Source: Helcococcus sueciensis DSM 17243
GTDB lineage: Bacteria; Bacillota; Clostridia; Tissierellales; Peptoniphilaceae
Direction of reading: 5' to 3'
Assembly (NCBI RefSeq): GCF_000423145.1
Contig: NZ_AUHK01000009.1
Location: 1 to 64,000, forward strand
Length of the DNA stretch: 64,000 nt
Part shown: piece after piece, positions 56,264 through 63,549 of the stretch
Numbering within the stretch: position 1 is the first letter of the stretch
Layout of the letters: the number at the start of each line of letters is the position of its first letter
Notes under the pieces: model-generated
Database searches by the model: none
The model's input: only the letters and a program-made list of their open reading frames with translations
Told to the model about the DNA's origin: nothing
Program-made: the position numbers and the translations under genes

Positions 56264-57058
56264 TTGAGAGAGAAGTTTTTTAAAAGACCATCCATAAAAG
56301 CGAAAATAAGAGAAATACGTACTGCGGAACACGGAGATCATTTTATTGCTGAATATGGAATAAATAGTTTAGCAGAAATACCAGGAGTAGATAAATCAAA
56401 ATCTGTACCAAAAATAAGACATCAATTAAGAAAAAGATTAGTTGTAGTCCCAGAAGTAATAGATAAAGTGACAGGAATAAATATACTTGAAAGAAATATA
56501 AAATCGATAATTTTTACTACAGATCTTGCTATACTTACGAATTCAAATGCAGATGCTGTAATGGCGGTATACCCATTTACACCACAACTGTCTATTACCC
56601 AAGCAATATTAAGTACAGCAACAGTACCAGTATTTGTTGGAGTAGGAGGAGGAACGACCTCTGGAAATAGATCATTAAATATTGCTTTACAAGCAGAATT
56701 ATATGGAGCCTATGGTGTAGTAGTAAATACACCAATGAAAGCGGATAATATAAATATGATTTCCAATGAGTTAGACATACCTGTAATAGCAACTGTAGCA
56801 TCATTTAAAGATGATTATATGTCTAAAATAAAAGCTGGAGCATCTATATTAAATGTTTCTGCAGGAAAGGATACAGCTGAATTAGTAAAGAAAATTAGAG
56901 AGACTGTCGGAGAGGAATTTCCAATAATAGCAACAGGAGGGCCGACAGATGAATCAATAATAAAGACTATAGAAGCTGGAGCAAATGCAATAACCTATAG
57001 TCCACCAACAACAGGTGAAATTTTTGCAAGTATAATGGAAGAATATAGAAAAGAATAA
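56264..57058 (+). CDS. TIM-barrel-like protein of unknown function, TTG start
   Basis: A 264-residue protein. I start it at TTG 56264, which follows AGGAGGA; an upstream in-frame TTG would place the ribosome site inside the gene. Alternating strands and glycine loops (LAILTNSNADAVMAVYPF, VPVFVGVGGGTTSGNRS, YGVVVNTPM, IPVIATVASFKDDYMSKIKAGASILNVSAG, FPIIATGGPTDESIIKTIEAGANAITYSPPTTGE) suggest a beta/alpha barrel with C-terminal phosphate-binding loops. I do not recognise a catalytic function. It precedes rpsF but is separated by a leader. Confidence 0.72.
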   Translation: MREKFFKRPSIKAKIREIRTAEHGDHFIAEYGINSLAEIPGVDKSKSVPKIRHQLRKRLVVVPEVIDKVTGINILERNIKSIIFTTDLAILTNSNADAVMAVYPFTPQLSITQAILSTATVPVFVGVGGGTTSGNRSLNIALQAELYGAYGVVVNTPMKADNINMISNELDIPVIATVASFKDDYMSKIKAGASILNVSAGKDTAELVKKIRETVGEEFPIIATGGPTDESIIKTIEAGANAITYSPPTTGEIFASIMEEYRKE

Positions 57059-57127
57059 AAATATTAGACGAATCTTACAAATTAAATACTTAACTTGATT
57101 TAAAAAGAATAGTTTGGTATACTGTTT

Positions 57128-57176
57128 CAGTAAATCTCTACTCCGTATAGAAGCGGGGTTAAACCGAAGGGAGGGC
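57128..57176 (+). ncRNA. probable rpsF leader (S6:S18-binding RNA)
   Basis: Just upstream of rpsF lie CTACTCCG, AAGCGGGG and AAACCGAAGGGAGG. CTCC can pair with GGGAG around a CCG-containing loop, as in the conserved rpsF leader recognised by the S6:S18 complex for feedback control. The motif is recalled from the known structure and not computed. Confidence 0.6.
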
Positions 57177-57179
57177 AAT

Positions 57180-57464
57180 ATGAATAGTTATGAAATGATA
57201 GTTATTTTGAAGCCTAATACAGAAGAAGACCTAAAGAAAGACGTTTTACAAAGATTGTATGACGTAATCAACGAAAATGGGAAACTAGGTGAAGTTGATG
57301 ATTGGGGAATCAGAAAATTAGCTTACGAAATAAATCACATTAAAGAAGGTAACTACGTTCTAATTAACTTTGAAGCTGAACCATCAATAATCAAAGAATT
57401 AGAAAGAAGATCACAAATTACCGACGCTATTATTAAATATTTAGTAGTAAAGAAAGAGTCTTAA
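57180..57464 (+). CDS. rpsF: 30S ribosomal protein S6
   Basis: A 94-residue protein: MNSYEMIVILKPNTEEDLKKDV...DWGIRKLAYEINHIKEGNYVLINFEAEPSIIKELERR, with all S6 signatures. The ATG at 57180 has GGGAGG upstream; a longer frame is not the gene. First gene of rpsF-ssb-rpsR. Confidence 0.97.
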   Translation: MNSYEMIVILKPNTEEDLKKDVLQRLYDVINENGKLGEVDDWGIRKLAYEINHIKEGNYVLINFEAEPSIIKELERRSQITDAIIKYLVVKKES

Positions 57465-57482
57465 TATTTTAAGGAGGATTTA

Positions 57483-57965
57483 ATGAACAATGTTGTATTA
57501 ATGGGAAGATTAACCAGAGATCCTGAATTAAGATATGTACAAGCTAATGGAAACACAGCTGTAGTTAGATTTAATATAGCTGTAGATAAGAATTTATCAA
57601 GAGAAAAAAGACAAGAGATGGAATCAAGAAACCAACCAACTGCAGATTTTATAAACTGTGTTGCTTGGGGAAAACTTGGAGAAAATATTACTAAATATAC
57701 AGGAAAAGGTCTAAGAGTTTTGGTTACAGGCAGAATCCAAACTGGATCATATGAAAGAGACGGACAAAGAGTTTATACTACAGAAGTATTAACAAACAAT
57801 ATTGAATTTATAGACTGGAAAGATGGAAATAATTCAAATTACTCAAATAATACTTCATCAAACTCTTCAAGTAATAATTCAGATGATTTTGTACCACCAA
57901 TTGATGACGATTTTGAATATTCAGCAGATTTTGATCCAACAGAAGATAAAAGGATTCCTTTCTAA
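57483..57965 (+). CDS. ssb: single-stranded DNA-binding protein
   Basis: A 160-residue SSB. The OB fold is N-terminal (MNNVVLMGRLTRDPELRYVQANGNTAVVRFNIAVDK...FINCVAWGKLGENI). A Asn/Ser-rich linker (about 115-140) follows, then an acidic tail ending in the partner-binding PF (RIPF). It is followed by the 79-bp repeat array instead of being directly adjacent to rpsR as usual. Confidence 0.97.
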   Translation: MNNVVLMGRLTRDPELRYVQANGNTAVVRFNIAVDKNLSREKRQEMESRNQPTADFINCVAWGKLGENITKYTGKGLRVLVTGRIQTGSYERDGQRVYTTEVLTNNIEFIDWKDGNNSNYSNNTSSNSSSNNSDDFVPPIDDDFEYSADFDPTEDKRIPF

Positions 57966-58020
57966 CTGACACCCAACGAAATGAGCGTGTAACGCGAAAT
58001 TGAGTTGTAGGTGGAAGTTA
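57966..58020 (+). repeat. degenerate lead-in unit of the 79-bp array
   Basis: Just at the ssb stop the sequence AACTGACAC appears, followed by a partial match to the repeat (GAAATGAG, CGCGAAA, TTGAG) and then unrelated bases up to the first full unit. The array is thus bounded on both sides by AACTGACAC. Confidence 0.65.
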
Positions 58021-58560
58021 TGCAGCGAAAGCCAAAATCGATCGAAGAGCGATTTTGAGCTGAAGTCGCGAACTGACACTATAGACAAAAATGAGAAAGT
58101 GCAGCGAAAGCCAAAATCGGGCGAAGAACGATTTTGAGCTGAAGTCGCGAACTGACACTATGAACAAAAATGAGAAGGTGCAGCGAAAGCCAAAATCGAT
58201 CGAAGAACGATTTTGAGCTGAAGTCGCGAACTGACACTATGAACAAAAATGAGAAGGTGCAGCGAAAGCCAAAATCGATCGAAGAACGATTTTGAGCTGA
58301 AGTCGCGAACTGACACTATGAACAAAGATGAGAAGGTGCAGCGAAAGCCAAAATCGGGCGAAGAGCGATTTTGAGCTGAAGTCGCGAACTGACACTATAG
58401 ACAAAAATGAGAAAGTGCAGCGAAAGCCAAAATCGGGCGAAGAACGATTTTGAGCTGAAGTCGCGAACTGACACTAAGAACAAAAATGAGAAGGTGCAGC
58501 GAAAGCCAAAATCGGACGAAGAACGATTTTGAGCTGAAGTCGCGAACTGACACTTACGAC
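58021..58560 (+). repeat. seven-copy 79-bp tandem repeat between ssb and rpsR
   Basis: Units begin TGCAGCGAAAGCC at 58021, 58100, 58179, 58258, 58337, 58416 and 58495, exactly 79 bp apart; the last is truncated after AACTGACAC. Each carries an invariant hairpin CAAAATCG / CGATTTTG, flanked by CAGC / GCTG and then AGTCGCGAACTGACAC. Variation is confined to the loop (GATCGAAGARC versus GGGCGAAGARC) and to the linker (TATAGAC, TATGAAC, TAAGAAC). The GC content is well above the surroundings. The 79-bp period is not a multiple of three, arguing against a repetitive protein. It lies within the rpsF operon transcript. Confidence 0.95.
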
Positions 58561-58603
58561 AAAATTCAAGTTTTCGTTAGGGAAGAATTTATAGGAGGAA
58601 AAA

Positions 58604-58828
58604 ATGGCAAGAAGATTTAGACAAAGAAAAAAAGTTTGCGTATTTGACAAAGACAATAACAAAATAATCGACTATAAAGATGTTAACACATTAAAACCAT
58701 TCATCTCAGAAAGAGGTAAAATTTTACCAAGAAGAGTTACAGGAACATGTGCACATCATCAAAGAATCGTTGCTAGAGAAATTAAGAAAGCTAGACAAAT
58801 AGCTATCTTACCATATCAAGTAAATTAA
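58604..58828 (+). CDS. rpsR: 30S ribosomal protein S18
   Basis: A 74-residue protein: [61 protein letters not shown] is fully canonical. CVFD and CAHHQ carry Cys, suggesting the C+ paralogue. RBS is AGGAGG. It is normally 10-30 bp from ssb, but here over 630 bp away because of the repeat array. Confidence 0.98.
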   Translation: MARRFRQRKKVCVFDKDNNKIIDYKDVNTLKPFISERGKILPRRVTGTCAHHQRIVAREIKKARQIAILPYQVN

Positions 58829-58837
58829 TAAAATTAA

Positions 58838-58871
58838 TTAGCCGCCGAACTTAATGTTCGGCGGTTTTTCT
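58838..58871 (+). terminator. terminator of the rpsF-ssb-rpsR operon
   Basis: The GC-rich stem GCCGCCGAAC / GTTCGGCGGT with loop TTAAT is followed by TTTTT. Confidence 0.92.
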
Positions 58872-59057
58872 ATGAATGTATTTATGTATATTTACCTAAT
58901 TGATGTTTAAATATTTAAAAAGGGAAATAAACATATTTTTAACATATATATTTAATATATACTTTACAAGAATTAGTGTAAAAAAACTAAATATCTGATA
59001 AGATACATATTATAGGTTAGGATTAATTTGTAAATAAATATATAAGGAGAATATATT

Positions 59058-59978
59058 ATGAAAAAAATTTTGTCGTTATTGCTAGCATTAGTTTTGGTGT
59101 TTTCATTGGTTGCATGTAGTAATAATAACACTGAAACAAATGGTGAATCAGGAGTTGAAAGTGGCGTGTTGAATGTTCAATTTGTTCCAACAAATAATGA
59201 TGGGACAATGCAAGCAAAAGCAGAACCATTTGCAAAATATTTAAGCGAAAAGTTAGGAAGAGAAGTAAAAGTAACTCTTGCAACTGACTATTCTACAATT
59301 GTTGAAGCCATGGCATCTGGTCAGGTAGATTTAGGAATTATGCCACCAGCTGCATATGTACAAGCTAGAGGATTAAAAGCAGCAGAAGCTCTACTTACAT
59401 CAGTACTTGGTGGATATAATGACGAAACTGGTGAACCAGAAGATCAAACATCAGGAGCATTTAAAGCAGAAATTTTAGTAAGAGCTGATTCTGATATACA
59501 AACATTTGAAGATTTAAAAGGTAAGAAAATTGCTACATTAAGCCCAACTTCAGCATCAGGCTACATTTATCCTGTAGCAGAACTTAAAGGAAAAGGACTT
59601 GATTTAACTAAAGAATCAACACTTACACCAGTAAATGATATTCCATCTGAAATCACTTCAGTATTAAATGGTCAACAAGATGCAGCATTTTCATTTGAAG
59701 GAACAAGATATGTATTTAATGGCATATTTGATGAAGATCTTCCAACAGAACTTCGTGTATTATACTTAACAGAAGCTGAAATTCCAAATGATGCAATTGC
59801 AGTAAATCCAAAAATGTCTCAAGAATTAAAAGATAAGATTGTTGAAGTTTTCAAAAATATGAATCAAGATGAAGAAGGCAAAGAAGCAATGTCAATGTGG
59901 TCTCATCAAGGTTATACAGATGCAGTTGAATCAAATTATGATACTGTAGAACAATACACAAATACAGCAGCAGAGTAA
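59058..59978 (+). CDS. phnD: phosphonate/phosphate-type ABC transporter substrate-binding lipoprotein
   Basis: A 306-residue lipoprotein with signal MKKILSLLLALVLVFSLVAC (lipobox LVAC). The mature part (LNVQFVPTNNDGTMQAKAEPFAKYLSEKLG, VDLGIMPPAAYVQAR, GKKIATLSPTSASGYIYPVAELKGKG) is PhnD-like: it clamps a phosphonate, phosphite or phosphate-ester ligand. A terminator-like hairpin follows, so it is probably made in excess of the membrane parts. No C-P lyase is nearby, so the substrate is open. Confidence 0.87.
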   Translation: MKKILSLLLALVLVFSLVACSNNNTETNGESGVESGVLNVQFVPTNNDGTMQAKAEPFAKYLSEKLGREVKVTLATDYSTIVEAMASGQVDLGIMPPAAYVQARGLKAAEALLTSVLGGYNDETGEPEDQTSGAFKAEILVRADSDIQTFEDLKGKKIATLSPTSASGYIYPVAELKGKGLDLTKESTLTPVNDIPSEITSVLNGQQDAAFSFEGTRYVFNGIFDEDLPTELRVLYLTEAEIPNDAIAVNPKMSQELKDKIVEVFKNMNQDEEGKEAMSMWSHQGYTDAVESNYDTVEQYTNTAAE

Positions 59979-59994
59979 TTTTAATAATTTAAGA

Positions 59995-60026
59995 CGACTA
60001 ATTCTTCATAGAATTAGTCGCTTTTT
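59995..60026 (+). terminator. internal terminator/attenuator between phnD and phnC
   Basis: A perfect 11-bp stem CGACTAATTCT / AGAATTAGTCG with loop TCAT, followed by CTTTTT. Read-through would allow lower expression of the downstream ATPase and permeases. Confidence 0.8.
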
Positions 60027-60039
60027 AAAAGGGAGAAAT

Positions 60040-60786
60040 ATGATTGAGTTTAAAAATGTAACAAAAATATATGACAATGGAGTAGTAGGGCTAAAAAATG
60101 TCACTTTAAATATTGAACAAGGAGAATTTGTTTGTATTATTGGGCTTTCTGGAGCAGGAAAATCAACATTACTTCGTTGTATAAATAGATTAAACGAAAT
60201 TACTGAAGGAGAGATTTTAATAGATGGAAAATCTCTTACTAATGCAAGTACTAAAGAAGTTAGAGAAACTCGTAGAAAAATAGGAATGATATTTCAACAG
60301 TTTAATTTAGTTAAGAAAAATACTGTGCAAAAAAATGTACTTACAGGAAGATTAGGATATTACAATGGTCTTCAAACACTATTTGGACTATTTTCAAAAG
60401 AAGACTATGAAAGAGTAAATAGAGCGCTTGAAAGAGTGAATTTATCTGATAAATTGAAGGATAGATCTGACTCGCTTTCAGGGGGGCAACAACAAAGAGT
60501 TTCAATTGCAAGAACAATTGTACAAGAAGCAGAGATAATACTTGCAGATGAGCCAGTGTCTGCGCTTGATCCAATATCATCACAAACTGTAATGGATGAT
60601 TTTAAGAAATTAAATGAAAGTTTGAATAGAACCGTAATTATAAATATTCACTCAGTAGATCTTGCGCGTCAATATGCAAAAAGAATTATTGGAATGAGAG
60701 ATGGAGAAATAGTTTTTGATAGGCCAGCAAGCGAAGCGACAAATGAAAAACTAAACGAAATCTATGGCGCTGCTATATTTGATTAG
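60040..60786 (+). CDS. phnC: phosphonate-type ABC transporter ATPase
   Basis: A 248-residue ABC ATPase. Walker A is GLSGAGKSTLLRC at about 34-46, Q-loop FQQFN, signature DSLSGGQQQRVSIAR, Walker B EIILADEPVSALDP and switch NIHSVD. The sequence NRLNEITEGEILIDGKS is PhnC-like. It drives the PhnE permeases encoded next. Confidence 0.92.
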   Translation: MIEFKNVTKIYDNGVVGLKNVTLNIEQGEFVCIIGLSGAGKSTLLRCINRLNEITEGEILIDGKSLTNASTKEVRETRRKIGMIFQQFNLVKKNTVQKNVLTGRLGYYNGLQTLFGLFSKEDYERVNRALERVNLSDKLKDRSDSLSGGQQQRVSIARTIVQEAEIILADEPVSALDPISSQTVMDDFKKLNESLNRTVIINIHSVDLARQYAKRIIGMRDGEIVFDRPASEATNEKLNEIYGAAIFD

Positions 60787-60804
60787 GAAGAATAGGTATA
60801 TATT

Positions 60805-61584
60805 ATGAAGTTAAAAGACACAATACATGATCATCTTATTTCAAATATTTTTCTATTTGGATTTATATCATTTATATTTTTGTATGCAGGAAATTTTATA
60901 GGATCCGATTTAACGGAAGTTATTAAGAATAGCGGACAATCGCAAATATTTCTATCTCAATTACTTGAGCCCGAATGGAGCTATTTACCTCAATTAATTC
61001 GTCCAATGTTCGTAACACTTGCTATGTCTGTTGCAGGTACATTTATAGGAACACTATTTGCAATACCTGCAGCATTTTTAGGGACATATATAGTAACTAG
61101 AAATACATTAATAACAGTAATATTTAGAGCGATATTTAGTTTAATCCGTACTATTCCAAATTTACTTTTAGCTGCAATTTTAGTAGCTATCTCAGGTATA
61201 GGAGAATTTACGGGAGTAATGACAACTTCCATTTTTACATTTGGAATGCTTTCACAATTAGTATTTAATGCTATTGAAAATGTTGAATATGGTCCAATCG
61301 AGGCAAATGAATCAATTGGCGCAACAAAATTCCAACTAGCAATCACATCCATTTGGCCTCAAATTGAAACAAGTGTATTTCAAAATGTTTTGTATACATT
61401 TGAAGTAAATGTAAGAGGCTCAGCTGTCCTTGGATATGTTGGAGCTGGTGGTATCGGAGTTTTACTAAATACGGCACTAGGATTTAGACAATATGGAAGA
61501 GTAAGTTTGATAATATTATTTATACTTTTAGTTGTTGTAATTGTCGACTTAGTTAGTGGATACATTAGAAAGGAAGTACTATAA
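60805..61584 (+). CDS. phnE: phosphonate-type ABC permease, first copy
   Basis: A 259-residue membrane permease with six predicted helices. The EAA-like coupling loop is IEANESIGATKFQLAITSIWPQI, and GSAVLGYVGAGGIGVLLNTAL is the PhnE family end region. It overlaps the second permease gene by 1 bp (TAATG), so the two form a heterodimer. Confidence 0.9.
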   Translation: MKLKDTIHDHLISNIFLFGFISFIFLYAGNFIGSDLTEVIKNSGQSQIFLSQLLEPEWSYLPQLIRPMFVTLAMSVAGTFIGTLFAIPAAFLGTYIVTRNTLITVIFRAIFSLIRTIPNLLLAAILVAISGIGEFTGVMTTSIFTFGMLSQLVFNAIENVEYGPIEANESIGATKFQLAITSIWPQIETSVFQNVLYTFEVNVRGSAVLGYVGAGGIGVLLNTALGFRQYGRVSLIILFILLVVVIVDLVSGYIRKEVL

Positions 61585-62360
61585 TGTCAAGAAAATTCAG
61601 AAATAATTCTCTAAAAATAGCAGTAGTACTTATCATTATACTTTCATTTTATTTCCTAGACTTTAGTGGGGGAACACCTTTAACTGGAAAATACATTTCA
61701 CAAATATTTACAGGATTGACTCATCCAGACTGGAGTTTTGTATATCAAAAAGGTTCAAATGAAGATTTACTAAGTCTTATGTGGGAAACTATTATGATAG
61801 CTTTGTATGGAACAGGACTTGGGACAATACTTTCAATTCCATTTATTCTACTTGCGTCAAACTCTATTTGGGGGAAATTTACAATAGTGCCAAAAATCGG
61901 AAAATTCATTCTAAATATTATGCGTGCGATACCAACTATTATCTATGCAATTTTATTTGTAAGAGTTGTAGGTCCTGGTCCTTTTGCGGGAGGGCTTGCA
62001 ATCGGAACGCAACTTGTGGGTATGCTTGGGAAATTAATTTCTAATGCAATGGATAATGTTGACAATACTCCAATAGAGGCATTGAACTCTGTAGGAGCAA
62101 GTAAGTTCCAAACTTTCCAATATGCTCACTTACCACAAATCACTTCAATTTCAGTTTCTCACATATTAAATCATTTTGAGATATCTGTAAGAAGTGCCAC
62201 AATACTCGGTTTGGTAGGAGCAGGCGGAATTGGAGCGCCTATAATATTTGCTCTACAATCAAGAGACTGGGGTAAGGTAAGCATAATACTTATCGCAATA
62301 ATCATAGTGGTATTAATTATCGACGCACTTGGAACATTTATAAGAAAGAAGCTTGCGTAA
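61584..62360 (+). CDS. phnE: phosphonate-type ABC permease, second copy
   Basis: A 258-residue permease with the same architecture: SLMWETIMIALYGTGLGTILSIPFILLASN, loop IEALNSVGASKFQTFQYAHLPQI and GLVGAGGIGAPIIFAL. It is clearly a diverged paralogue of the preceding gene and is coupled on both sides by one-base overlaps. Confidence 0.9.
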   Translation: MSRKFRNNSLKIAVVLIIILSFYFLDFSGGTPLTGKYISQIFTGLTHPDWSFVYQKGSNEDLLSLMWETIMIALYGTGLGTILSIPFILLASNSIWGKFTIVPKIGKFILNIMRAIPTIIYAILFVRVVGPGPFAGGLAIGTQLVGMLGKLISNAMDNVDNTPIEALNSVGASKFQTFQYAHLPQITSISVSHILNHFEISVRSATILGLVGAGGIGAPIIFALQSRDWGKVSIILIAIIIVVLIIDALGTFIRKKLA

Positions 62361-63442
62361 TGGAAAATTTGAAAATTTTATCAACAACTGATGTTCATGG
62401 ATATAAAGACAATGGTTTGAAAAATATACTTGATTTAGACAGAGATTTATTTATAGATAATGGAGATTTTTTTATAGGTAGTCCAGTTACTTTCTATTCA
62501 TATTTAAAAGAAAAAGAAAATCCATTTATAAAAATCGCAAATCAATTAAACTATGATGTTATGATTCCTGGAAATCATGATTTAGATTTTGGTATAGAAT
62601 ATTTGAAAAATATTGTAAAAAAGTTAAATTGTGAATATATTTGTGCAAATTTAGTGGGTATTGATGATAATTTGATTTTCAAACCATATGCAGTAATTGA
62701 AAGAAAAGGTATAAAAATAGCAGTAATAGGATTATTAACAGAAGGATTTTCAATGTTAACTGGAAAATACTGCCCGCAAGAAGTATATGTAAGAAATCCA
62801 GAAGAAGTACTTCGAAATATTCTAGATGAAATCAAAGGGAATGTTGATTTTATAGTTGTTTGCTATCATGGTGGAGCAACTATAGACCCCGTAAGTAACA
62901 AAAGATGGTTTTATTCATCTATAGAAGATGGGGCAGGTGAACTAATCTCGCAATTTCCAGAAGTAAATTCATTTATATATGGTCATCAACATTTTACAAA
63001 TGCATTTATAAATGGTAAAACTTGCGTAATCCAGCCTGGTTCATATGGAAAATTTGTAGGAATTCAAGAGGTTAATATTTCAGTCAATTCGATATTACAA
63101 AATAAAGTTGTAAAATTAGAAGCTGAAAAATGGGGAGTTTTGGATAACGATTATGAAAAATGGCTAAATGAAAAAGCTCCAATCTCAGAATTTACGAATT
63201 ATATAAAAAAAACTTACAAAGCAGATAAATATCTATTAGAATTTAAATCCAAAACAATTCAAGAATTTGCAAATGAATTAGAAATTCCATTTAAACTTGG
63301 ATTTTATGAAGTTCCAGGAGAAGGTACTGTTCTTGCAACACCAGGAAAAATAGACAATAGATATTTGAAGAAAAATATAATAGATACTTTTTTTGGAAAT
63401 TTTTTGATGTCGTGTTTAAGTAAGGGAAAAACAACATTTTGA
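62360..63442 (+). CDS. UshA/5'-nucleotidase-like metallophosphoesterase
   Basis: A 360-residue calcineurin-type phosphoesterase. STTDVHGY (DxH), DNGDFFIG, VMIPGNHDLDFG (GNHD), VVCYHGG and YGHQHFTN supply the metal ligands. The C-terminal ~90 residues are much shorter than the nucleotidase domain of UshA-type enzymes. It has no signal peptide, so it probably works in the cytosol on what the transporter imports. Its one-base overlap with the second permease gene ties it to the importer. Confidence 0.85.
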   Translation: MENLKILSTTDVHGYKDNGLKNILDLDRDLFIDNGDFFIGSPVTFYSYLKEKENPFIKIANQLNYDVMIPGNHDLDFGIEYLKNIVKKLNCEYICANLVGIDDNLIFKPYAVIERKGIKIAVIGLLTEGFSMLTGKYCPQEVYVRNPEEVLRNILDEIKGNVDFIVVCYHGGATIDPVSNKRWFYSSIEDGAGELISQFPEVNSFIYGHQHFTNAFINGKTCVIQPGSYGKFVGIQEVNISVNSILQNKVVKLEAEKWGVLDNDYEKWLNEKAPISEFTNYIKKTYKADKYLLEFKSKTIQEFANELEIPFKLGFYEVPGEGTVLATPGKIDNRYLKKNIIDTFFGNFLMSCLSKGKTTF

Positions 63443-63549
63443 AAGTTAAGCTCTAATTATTAAATATTTGAAATAATGTTGGCATTTTTTAAATGTCCGA
63501 TTTTGATAGAATTAAATTATAATCAAATATTTAACAATAGGAGTAAATA

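Noticed and set aside
58021-58560. The 79-bp array as a CRISPR
   Set aside because: The whole 79-bp period is nearly identical from unit to unit, so there are no unique spacers, and no cas genes are present.
58474-58662. Minus-strand reading frame across the end of the array and the start of rpsR
   Set aside because: It is antisense to rpsR and made of repeat sequence; no family match.
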